From: CAMLIZ01 sp966212505
GTDB taxonomy: Bacteria; Pseudomonadota; Gammaproteobacteria; Burkholderiales; Burkholderiaceae_C
NCBI GenBank assembly: GCA_966212505.1
Contig: CBIHRS010000005.1
Span: 62,001 to 126,000, forward strand
DNA: 64,000 bases
Reading direction: 5' to 3'
The translations under genes and the position numbers were made by a program. Each line of letters starts with the position of its first letter. The stretch's first letter is position 1. The notes beneath the pieces are model-generated. The model saw nothing but the letters and a program-made list of their open reading frames with translations. It was not told where the DNA came from and ran no database searches. Positions 39,116 to 47,492 of this stretch are shown here, piece after piece.

Positions 39116-39860
39116 TGCCGCTCCGAAGCCTCGCGCTCCCGCTTGCCCTCGGAGCACTCTCCGCGCTCGCCGGCCCGGCCGCCGCCGAAGGCCTGGTGGT
39201 GCCGTCCACCGCCGCCTCGGCCCCGCAGCCCGATGGCTGGAAGCCGAAGATGATCCGCGGCAGCTGCTACCGCCCCGAATACCCGCTGGCCTCCGTGCGC
39301 GACAAGGAAACCGGCACCACGGTGGTCCGCCTCACGGTCGACGAAAAGGGCAACGTCACGCAGACCGCGGTCGCGCGCTCCAGCGGACATCCGCGGCTGG
39401 ATGCCGCCGCGGTCGATGGCCTGTCGCTCTGCAAATTCACCCCGGCACGCGACTCGGCCGGCGGCGCCGTGCCCGGCACTGCGCTGATCGAGCATGTGTG
39501 GCGCCTGGAAGATGCCGCGCCCGACCCCTGGGTGGCGCTGCGCGCCCTCAACGGCGCGGGTCGCGCCGCCACGGCCGACCTGGCCACCGTGCCCTTTGCC
39601 TCGGCATCGGGCGCCACCAACGAGCAGCGCGTGAAGATCCTGCATGGCGTGCAGGACGCCGCCACGCGCCACGCCAGTTGCGGCAGCATCGAGCAGGTGT
39701 CCGTGGCGCCGCCGCCGGCCGACTGGAAGCTCACGCCGGTGACCGACCCCAAGACGGGGAAGGAACTGCGCCTCGTGCGCGAGCTCTGGACCGTGACCCA
39801 ATGCGGCTTCAAGATGCAGTACGCCTTGGTGATGCGCTTTCCGGAAGGCGATGGCCCGAG

Positions 39861-41537
<1,677 letters not shown>

Positions 41538-41567
41538 TGCAAGCTCTCTTTCCGTGAAGCAGGCATG

Positions 41568-41627
41568 CCACGCCGCAACAACAAGCAGGGCGTGGAACGT
41601 GTTCGGTGGAAAGGCTTACAGCCGCAT
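41568..41627 (-). promoter_or_regulatory. Possible leader ORF (MRL-stop) and hairpin upstream of the ABC-F gene
   Basis: On the minus strand, 41627-41616 reads ATGCGGCTGTAA (Met-Arg-Leu-stop), preceded by GAGAG at ribosome-site distance. It is followed by a perfect 7-bp inverted repeat CCACGCC/GGCGTGG (41568-41574 and 41589-41595) before the ABC-F start. Several ABC-F resistance genes are controlled by leader-peptide stalling, and Met-Arg-Leu is a known macrolide-stalling start in ErmD-type leaders. The match is short and could be chance. Confidence 0.25.
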
Positions 41628-41697
41628 CGGTCTCTCGGGCAGGAGGAAGGAGGCCGCGATATTAGCGATCGCGCTGCAGCGGCGTCAACAACGGCTG

Positions 41698-43008
41698 CTA
41701 AGCCCCTGGCTTCTTCTGCGCCTGCGCCGCCTGCAGCTCGGCGAGCCGCTTCTTCTCGCGCAGCTTCTCCAGCTCGGCCTCTTCGTAGCGCTTGCGGTTC
41801 TCTTGCTGGCGCTGCAGCTCCTGGTGGCGCTGCTCGGCCAGCTCTTCCTCGGTGGGCGCGGGTTCCTCTTCTTCGAGCGCCAGCGACATGAAGGCGGATG
41901 AGGGCGGTTCGCCGCGCTCGCTCTTCAGCTTGATCTGCAAGCGCAGCTCGTTGGCCGAATCGGCGTTGCGCAGCGCCTCGTCGAAATTGATGATGCCCTG
42001 GTTGTAGAGCTCGAACAGCGCCCAGTCGAAGGTGCGCATGCCCAGCTCGCGCGAGCGCGACATGATCCCTTTGATCTCGCCGAACTGGCCGGTCACGATC
42101 TTCTCGGAGATGGTGGGCGTGTTGAGCAGGATCTCGATGGCCGCGGCGCGGCCGTTGCCGTCTTCGCGCCGCACCAGCCGCTGCGACACGATGGCGCGCA
42201 GGTTGGCCGACAGGTCCATCAGCAGCTGCGTGCGCCGCTCTTCGGAAAAGAAGTTGACGATGCGCTCGATGGTCTGGCTCGCGCTGTTGGCGTGCAGCGT
42301 GCCCAGGCAGAGGTGGCCGGTTTCGGCGAAGGCGATGGCATGCTCCATCGTCTCGGTATCGCGGATCTCGCCGATGAGGATGACATCGGGCGCCTGGCGC
42401 AGTGTGTTCTTCAGCGCGTTGTGCCACGACTTGGTATCGACCCCCACCTCGCGGTGCGTGACCAATGACATGCGCGGCGGGTGCACGTATTCCACCGGGT
42501 CCTCCACCGTGATGATGTGGCCGCCCGAGCTGCGGTTGCGATGGTCGATCATCGCGGCCAGCGTGGTCGACTTGCCCGAGCCGGTGGCGCCCACCACCAG
42601 CACCAGGCCGCGCTTGGTCATCACCACGTCTTTGAGGATCTCGGGCAGCTTCAGCTTCTCGAAGTTCGGAATCTCCGACGCGATGGTGCGGATGACCATG
42701 CCCACCGACTGCTGCTGCACATACACATTGACCCGGAAGCGCGACACGCCGGGGATGCTGATCGCGAAGTTGCACTCCATCTCGCGCTCGAACTCCTCGC
42801 GCTGGCCGGCGTTCATCAGCGATTGCGCCAGCATGCGCGTGACCTCGGCGGTGAGCTTCTGCGCGGTGAGCGGCTTCATGCTGCCGTGCGCCTTCATGCT
42901 CGGCGGAAAGTCGGCCGAGATGAACAGATCGGACCCGCCCGCCTGGTTCATCGCGGCGAGCAGCTTGTGCATGTAGGCACGCGCCTGGTCTTCGGTGAAG
43001 GTCGTCAT
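41698..43008 (-). CDS. pilU: Type IV pilus retraction ATPase, PilU type
   Basis: A 436-residue PilT/PilU-family hexameric ATPase. Walker A is VVGATGSGKSTTLAAMIDHR, the Asp box is VILIGEIRDTETMEHA, the His box is GHLCLGTLHANSASQTIERI, and the N-terminal PAS-like part has GGSDLFISADFPPSMKAHG. The C-terminus continues into a ~60-residue Glu/Arg-rich coiled coil (~375-430), longer than PilT. PilU-type proteins work with PilT in pilus retraction and twitching. No pilT is beside it in this window. The start MTTFTEDQA was chosen over a longer frame from the domain start. Confidence 0.88.
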   Translation of the reverse strand: MTTFTEDQARAYMHKLLAAMNQAGGSDLFISADFPPSMKAHGSMKPLTAQKLTAEVTRMLAQSLMNAGQREEFEREMECNFAISIPGVSRFRVNVYVQQQSVGMVIRTIASEIPNFEKLKLPEILKDVVMTKRGLVLVVGATGSGKSTTLAAMIDHRNRSSGGHIITVEDPVEYVHPPRMSLVTHREVGVDTKSWHNALKNTLRQAPDVILIGEIRDTETMEHAIAFAETGHLCLGTLHANSASQTIERIVNFFSEERRTQLLMDLSANLRAIVSQRLVRREDGNGRAAAIEILLNTPTISEKIVTGQFGEIKGIMSRSRELGMRTFDWALFELYNQGIINFDEALRNADSANELRLQIKLKSERGEPPSSAFMSLALEEEEPAPTEEELAEQRHQELQRQQENRKRYEEAELEKLREKKRLAELQAAQAQKKPGA

Positions 43009-43072
43009 CCGGGCAGTCCTTGGAGCTATCGGTGCAGTATGCGGCACGCACTGCCGGTGCTGTAATCAGGCG

Positions 43073-43699
43073 ATGACCCAAGAAGCCAACTGGTACGACA
43101 AGCGGGTGCTGCCCTACCTGCTCGACTTTGCCTGCGGCCTGGCACCCGTCGCGCGGCAGCGTCGCAAGGTGATACCGCAGGCTGCCGGCCGGGTGCTGGA
43201 GGTGGGCATCGGCACCGGCCTCAACCTGCGCTTTTACGACCGCAGCAAGGTCCACACGCTGGTGGGCGTCGACCCCTCGGAGCAGATGCATGCGCTGGCC
43301 CGCCGGCGCAGCGAGGCCGCGCGCCTGCCGGTAGACCTGCGCCCGTTGGCGGCCGAGCGCCTGCCGCTGGAGAGCGCATCGTTCGACTGCGTGGTGTGCA
43401 CCTACACGCTATGCAGCGTGGCCGACCCCGCGGCATCGCTGGCCGAGATGCGGCGCGTGCTCAAGCCCTCGGGCAAGCTGCTCTTCGCCGAGCATGGGCT
43501 GGCACCCGACGACGCTGTGCAGAAATGGCAGCGCCGGCTCGAGCCCACATGGCGCCGCATGGCCGGCGGCTGCCACCTGACGCGCGACGTGCCCAGCCTG
43601 CTCAAGGAAGCGGGCTTTGCCGCGAAGCTCGATGCGGCCTATGTCGCCTGGCCCAAATCGCTGGCCTACAACGTGTGGGGCGAGGCCACGGCCGCGTGA
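43073..43699 (+). CDS. Class I SAM-dependent methyltransferase
   Basis: A 208-residue methyltransferase (Methyltransf_11 type). Motif I is RVLEVGIGTGLNLRFYD, the acidic strand-2 end is LVGVDPSEQM, motif IV region is FDCVVCTYTLCSVADP, followed by RRVLKPSGKLLFAEHG. Substrate unknown; close relatives are often annotated as phospholipid or small-molecule methyltransferases. It diverges from pilU and is followed after 18 bases by a small hypothetical gene. Confidence 0.88.
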   Translation: MTQEANWYDKRVLPYLLDFACGLAPVARQRRKVIPQAAGRVLEVGIGTGLNLRFYDRSKVHTLVGVDPSEQMHALARRRSEAARLPVDLRPLAAERLPLESASFDCVVCTYTLCSVADPAASLAEMRRVLKPSGKLLFAEHGLAPDDAVQKWQRRLEPTWRRMAGGCHLTRDVPSLLKEAGFAAKLDAAYVAWPKSLAYNVWGEATAA

Positions 43700-43717
43700 G
43701 CGCCGGCGGAGTCGACG

Positions 43718-44122
43718 ATGTTCCTCCACCCCTACGAACGCGTTGACGACGTGCCCTTTGCCGCGACGATGGACGAGGTGCGGCAGCGGCACGGCGTGCC
43801 GAAGCGCGAGACGAGCAACGACGTGGGGCTGGACGAGCTGGACTACGGCCACGTGGTGTTCCGCTTCCAGCAAAGCACCGGCCGGCTCGAAGAGGTGACG
43901 ACGCGGGCGAGGGTGGTGCACCTGCCGGAGGCGGCGGTGCCGTTTGCGTCGCTCGCGGCGTTTGTGCGCGAGCAGGATCCCGAGGCGTTCAGGGCCGGCG
44001 GGTTCTATGTGAGCCCGCGGTTTGGGCTGGCGTTCGACCCGGCGGATTCGAACTGGGTGACGGCGCTGGCGCGGCATTGCCTCCCCCAGTGGCGGGAGCT
44101 AGGCGGGCAGGGCGCGTGGTAG
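43718..44122 (+). CDS. Hypothetical protein
   Basis: A 134-residue soluble protein of unknown function with normal high-GC codon use. No signal peptide or membrane helix. Notable segments are MFLHPYERVDDVPFAATMDE and GFYVSPRFGLAFDPADSNWV. The general look, with alternating strands and a C-terminal amphipathic helix (VTALARHCLPQWREL), recalls small immunity-type or SMI1-like proteins, but no family could be assigned. It is the last ordinary gene before the lower-GC island, and its 3' end contains one copy of the flanking repeat. Confidence 0.7.
   Translation: MFLHPYERVDDVPFAATMDEVRQRHGVPKRETSNDVGLDELDYGHVVFRFQQSTGRLEEVTTRARVVHLPEAAVPFASLAAFVREQDPEAFRAGGFYVSPRFGLAFDPADSNWVTALARHCLPQWRELGGQGAW
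44109..44120. repeat. Left copy of an imperfect 12-bp direct repeat flanking the accessory island
   Basis: AGGGCGCGTGGT at the 3' end of the hypothetical gene. It matches AGGGCGCTTGGT at 47471-47482 in 11 of 12 positions. The two copies bracket the low-GC region. It could be a trace of insertion or chance. Confidence 0.3.
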
Positions 44123-44170
44123 CGCTCATGCGGCATTGAGTCCCGCGACCCGACTGCAGAGGTTGGCCTG

Positions 44171-44368
44171 TTGCGTGGCAACAAACGCGGTTTGATCAGT
44201 GAGATTCGCATTGACTTCCCCCCTAAAGAGGGAATGAATAGAGCGGCACTGTCCGCTAGATTCGCTGCGATGGGCTTGATCGTGAGCCCGCATCCAAATA
44301 AGTACAAAGCAGACCCGGGGGATCGATGGCTTACAGCCGTTCGTTGTCATATGAGACAAGACCGATGA
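44171..44368 (+). CDS. Doubtful small open frame at the start of the island
   Basis: A frame of up to 65 codons with only TTG or GTG starts at its head and an internal ATG (MNRAALSARFAAMGLIV). It ends 10 bases before the GTG of the membrane protein gene, within a 256-base gap. Base composition suits the island. No family is recognised and no convincing ribosome site is seen, so it may be non-coding or a remnant. Confidence 0.2.
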   Translation: MRGNKRGLISEIRIDFPPKEGMNRAALSARFAAMGLIVSPHPNKYKADPGDRWLTAVRCHMRQDR

Positions 44369-44378
44369 GGGGAGGCAC

Positions 44379-44777
44379 GTGATCTGCACGCTTCGTCGAT
44401 GGCTGCCGGCATTCTGGCTCGTTCTGGCAACGCTGTTGGTGATCTACGGCCTCTTTGGGTTGTCGAAGTTCAGTATGTATGTCGGCGAGTTTTATGACGA
44501 GCGATTGGTGCTCTTCGATAACGGGCTTTATCTATTTATCTGGGGAATTACATTTTTTGTTATCGCGGAGGTATTCCGTGTGCGCCATGCAGCACGAGCT
44601 CTGACTGCTGTGTCGGCCATCAGTCTCGGCGGATTTGCGTGGTTGAGGGCGAGAGCGCCAACGACAGTAAGCGGACAGCAGTTCTTTCCCGATCGGGCAC
44701 TGCTCAATGAACTGCTCCTCGCTTGTTTTGCGCTGCTCGTCATTGGACTTGCAGACCTGATGATCAGTCGTCGCTAG
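44379..44777 (+). CDS. Small integral membrane protein of unknown function
   Basis: A 132-residue protein with about four hydrophobic helices (roughly 10-30, 48-66, 72-92 and 108-128), e.g. AFWLVLATLLVIYGLFGL and LLLACFALLVIGLADLM. It starts at GTG with a strong ribosome site (GGGGAGG, 4 bases upstream). Codon use is AT-richer than surrounding core genes. No family is recognised. A strong hairpin follows directly after the stop. It is first clear gene of the accessory island. Confidence 0.65.
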   Translation: MICTLRRWLPAFWLVLATLLVIYGLFGLSKFSMYVGEFYDERLVLFDNGLYLFIWGITFFVIAEVFRVRHAARALTAVSAISLGGFAWLRARAPTTVSGQQFFPDRALLNELLLACFALLVIGLADLMISRR

Positions 44778-44812
44778 CAACTCAGGTCCGTTCATAACGG
44801 ACCTGAGTTGCT
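44776..44812 (+). terminator. Perfect 17-bp hairpin after the membrane protein gene
   Basis: AGCAACTCAGGTCCGTT and its exact complement are separated by a 3-base loop (CAT). The stem begins in the stop codon and is followed by TTCTG, a weak T-run. Most likely a transcription terminator. Its length and perfection are unusual for this window. Confidence 0.7.
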
Positions 44813-44927
44813 TTCTGAGGCTTCCTGCTCCGACGGGGCTACCCCCGGTTGTCGGCTAGCAGCGGTAGGTAGGGACGGTCTGCTTTTGGGGTACGCTGGC
44901 ATCTGTTGACGAGAGGTGAGGGAACGA

Positions 44928-45182
44928 GTGGCGAGCAAGTACGAATGTCGTTGCGGCGAGATCGTTCGGACGAACCTTTCTGAAGGACATGGCCTCCACC
45001 TTTTGGTTGCTGAGAGCATGCTTGAGCTTTCCGACAGCCAAATCGCGGATGATGTCGGTTCACTGCTGGACAGAATCTCGCTGGAGTCCGCCGTCGTCGC
45101 TGTGTGTCGTAAGTGCGGATGCCTCGCGGTTATCGACAACCACTACAACGTCAAGCTGTACGAACCTGCGTCGTCACCATGA
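44928..45182 (+). CDS. Small zinc-ribbon-like protein
   Basis: An 84-residue soluble protein with Cys-x-Cys near the N-terminus (YECRCGEIVR) and Cys-x2-Cys-x-Cys near the C-terminus (VCRKCGCLAVID), an arrangement that fits a zinc ribbon. Start GTG 44928 follows AGGGA; GTG 44916 is an alternative. The middle is helical and acidic (ESMLELSDSQIADDVGSLLD). Function unknown. It lies 122 bases upstream of the DUF262-HEPN pair in the same direction and could be part of that unit. Confidence 0.6.
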   Translation: MASKYECRCGEIVRTNLSEGHGLHLLVAESMLELSDSQIADDVGSLLDRISLESAVVAVCRKCGCLAVIDNHYNVKLYEPASSP

Positions 45183-45304
45183 AATAGGTCGTCGACAGTC
45201 GGGCGTGAGCGGAACGTCTGCACCGGCAGCAGCTTTATGGCAAGTTGGGCGACGAGCCCCCACGCTCGGAGACAATCGATGGTATACAAAATGCAGAGCA
45301 GACG

Positions 45305-46453
45305 ATGAACACAGTTTCCCCTTCCGTGATTCCCCCCGCCGAGGTCGTCGTAGAGGGTGAAGAGTCGATTGCGCTTGGCGAGGCCGACTACACAGAACTT
45401 GATGACCCAGCGCCACTTCCTCAGGGCATCTCCTACGCAGGGAGTGACTTTGATGTCGAGGGCTTAGTGCGTCGCCTAAATAGAGGTGACATCGTCGTTC
45501 CCACATTCGGACATCAAGACCCGACAGTAGAGGCGGCCGGGTTCCAGCGGAACTTCGTCTGGCGTCGCGCCCAAATGGACAAGTTCGTTGAGTCTCTGCT
45601 GCTGGGGTTTCCCGTCCCCGGCATCGTCCTCGTCCAGCAAGCCGACAAGCGCTACCTAGTGTTGGACGGTCAGCAACGTCTACGTACTCTAGTAAATTTC
45701 TACAAGGGTACCTACGCCGGGCAAGTTTTTGCGCTCAAGAACGTGGCTAAGGAGTTCGAAGGGCTCACCTATGAAAGTCTCAATGAAGGTCAGCGACGAA
45801 CGCTAGACAACACCTTTATCCAAGCGATTATCGTGAAGACAGATGGCACGCCTGCCTCGCTGGATGCCGTCTATCAAGTATTCGAGCGCCTCAATTCTGG
45901 TGGGACTCAGCTTACGGGGCACGAAATCCGCGTTGCGCTCTACGCAGGTAAGTTGATCGATTTCGTTGCGAACCTTAACGGCGCACCGACATGGCGGACG
46001 CTCTATGGTTCGATTTCTCCTCGCCTCCGCGATCAAGAACTCGTTCTTCGTATCGTTTCGTTCTTCGCATCCCCTGGCACGTATAGACGCCCCCTTAAGA
46101 AGTACCTGAATGACTTTGCAGCCAACAATCGTGATTGCGGCAGCTTGCAGATTGAACAGATAGCGAATCTATTCAATGAGGCCTGCGAGGCGCTATGCGC
46201 ATCTGTGGGTCCCAGCGCGTTCCGCTATCAAAGCAAGCAGGTCAACGTAGCGCTGACCGAGGCGGTCGTGGTCGGACTAATGCGGCGACTTGAAGCTGGA
46301 GACCCAAAACCTACTCAGCAAGCAGTGGCTGCAACGTTGGCCAAACTAACCCAAGACGAGAAGTTTGTTAGCGCGATATCCCGAGCGACAGCGGACGAGG
46401 AAAGCGTAAAAGACCGTCTTGCGACCTCGACCAAGCTCTTCGCAGCGGCGTGA
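45305..46453 (+). CDS. DUF262 (GmrSD N-terminal / ParB-like) protein
   Basis: A 382-residue protein with a DUF262 domain, the ParB/sulfiredoxin-like NTP-binding domain found at the N-terminus of type IV restriction enzymes GmrSD, SspE and BrxU. Marks are FQRNFVWRRAQMDKFVESLL, DGQQR at 121-125 in YLVLDGQQRLRTLVNFYKG, and VFERLNSGGTQLTGHEIRV. The C-terminal DUF1524 HNH nuclease of GmrSD is absent; the last ~150 residues are helical and end just past the DUF262 core. The stop overlaps the start of a HEPN gene (TGATG). DUF262 likely senses or uses nucleotides, with the HEPN protein as effector. Confidence 0.88.
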   Translation: MNTVSPSVIPPAEVVVEGEESIALGEADYTELDDPAPLPQGISYAGSDFDVEGLVRRLNRGDIVVPTFGHQDPTVEAAGFQRNFVWRRAQMDKFVESLLLGFPVPGIVLVQQADKRYLVLDGQQRLRTLVNFYKGTYAGQVFALKNVAKEFEGLTYESLNEGQRRTLDNTFIQAIIVKTDGTPASLDAVYQVFERLNSGGTQLTGHEIRVALYAGKLIDFVANLNGAPTWRTLYGSISPRLRDQELVLRIVSFFASPGTYRRPLKKYLNDFAANNRDCGSLQIEQIANLFNEACEALCASVGPSAFRYQSKQVNVALTEAVVVGLMRRLEAGDPKPTQQAVAATLAKLTQDEKFVSAISRATADEESVKDRLATSTKLFAAA

Positions 46454-46950
46454 TGGCAAAGGCCACTAGTTGGCCGCCGTATCAGGTGGGGCGGCTTCGA
46501 GTTGCGCTGGAGGATTTGGCGGAAACTGTTGAGCAGACGAAGGATTCGGAGGTCCTGCAGTGGCTCACTCGTATGTTGGTTGTTCGTAGTAGCGGATTTA
46601 TCGAACAGACCTCACGTGAGGTCTTTTGGGGATACATCGAAGACCGGGCGGGAGGGCTGGTGCGAGCCTTCGGACACTCCTGGCTAGATCGGAGCAGGAA
46701 TCCTTCCCCAGACAATCTTCTCGACATGATTGGCCGCTTCGATCACTCACTGAAGATTGAATTCGGTGAGCTTCTTGACTTCGATGATCAACGACTACGC
46801 CGAGAGCTTGCTTTTTTAGTCGATCGTCGCAACCACATCGCCCATGGATTGAGCGAAAGCATTAATCGAGACAAGGCACTTGCGTTGAAGGACGTGGCAC
46901 TCGAAGTCGCTGAGTGGCTGGTATTGAAATTCAATCCTCTCAGGCCTTAG
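46453..46950 (+). CDS. HEPN-domain protein with RxxxxH ribonuclease motif
   Basis: A 165-residue all-helical protein. Near the C-terminus is FLVDRRNHIAHGLSE, where Arg126-Asn-x3-His131 is the HEPN active-site motif (Rx4H with a polar second residue) used by metal-independent RNases in toxins and defence systems. An earlier helix (SSGFIEQTSREVFWGYIEDR) fits the RiboL-PSP/MAE_28990-type HEPN pattern. It overlaps the DUF262 stop by one base, so the two are made together. A GTG one codon earlier is also possible. Probable role is RNA cleavage gated by the DUF262 partner; this is inferred from family knowledge. Confidence 0.85.
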   Translation: MAKATSWPPYQVGRLRVALEDLAETVEQTKDSEVLQWLTRMLVVRSSGFIEQTSREVFWGYIEDRAGGLVRAFGHSWLDRSRNPSPDNLLDMIGRFDHSLKIEFGELLDFDDQRLRRELAFLVDRRNHIAHGLSESINRDKALALKDVALEVAEWLVLKFNPLRP

Positions 46951-47135
46951 CCGCATGCGCTGAATGCACCGGGGCGTCACGGGAGCCGCCAATCCGCCAC
47001 ACCAAGCCGTGTTTGCAACCGTCTTTTTCTCTCCCAGCTGGCGGCGTCTATCCGCGAGGTCGCGTTAGGTTAGGCGCTCGCTTTATTGGCATTCATCCCG
47101 TTTGGGCTGAGGCAAATGATCAGAGGAAATTGAGA
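46951..47135. other. Intergenic region after the DUF262-HEPN pair
   Basis: 185 bases with no supported gene. It contains GTTAGGTTAGGCGCTCG at 47064-47080, whose GGTTAGG core recurs with CGCTTG at 47467-47480 beyond the next gene. No integron attC could be built here since no RYYYAAC box was found. AGAGGAAATTGAGA before 47136 is the ribosome site of the next gene. Confidence 0.4.
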
Positions 47136-47444
47136 ATGGCAGAGCATGCAGTGATCGTTACGTTCGAATATGGCCTCAAAGATCTTGATGCGCTATTCGC
47201 TGTTGAGGATCAACTTGAGGCGGCCATTGAGCAGACCGGTGTGGGCGAGTACGACGGAAACGAGATTGCGGCTGACGGCAGCGAGGGGACGCTTTACATG
47301 TATGGGCCTGACGCAGACGCATTATTCGAAGCGGTCAAGGACGTTCTTCGGAACGCTACGTGCCTCTCCATTGCCGCAGCTACCTTGCGATATGGCCCTC
47401 CTGATGAAGGGACGCGTCGGGTCAGTGTGCAGGTCCGTTCGTGA
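47136..47444 (+). CDS. Conserved small hypothetical protein (accessory)
   Basis: A 102-residue acidic protein: HAVIVTFEYGLKDLDALFAVEDQLE at the start region, then GVGEYDGNEIAADGSEGTLY and MYGPDADALFEAVKDVL. The strand-helix order suggests a ferredoxin-like alpha/beta fold. Similar-looking small proteins occur in accessory regions of various Proteobacteria, but no function is known to me. ATG 47136 has ribosome site GAGG. It is last gene of the island and ends about 30 bases before the repeat. Confidence 0.68.
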   Translation: MAEHAVIVTFEYGLKDLDALFAVEDQLEAAIEQTGVGEYDGNEIAADGSEGTLYMYGPDADALFEAVKDVLRNATCLSIAAATLRYGPPDEGTRRVSVQVRS

Positions 47445-47470
47445 GCCATTTGCTGAACGAGAAGCGGGTT

Positions 47471-47482
47471 AGGGCGCTTGGT
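47471..47482. repeat. Right copy of the imperfect 12-bp direct repeat
   Basis: AGGGCGCTTGGT, 11 of 12 identical to 44109-44120. It lies between the last island gene and the pbpC stop, where base composition returns to the high-GC norm. Confidence 0.3.
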
Positions 47483-47492
47483 GCCTGACGCG

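Noticed and set aside
46951..47480. Integron cassette with attC sites
   Set aside because: GTTAGGC-like right boxes exist, but no RYYYAAC left box within 60-150 bases and no clear palindromic arms were found; no integrase gene is in the window.
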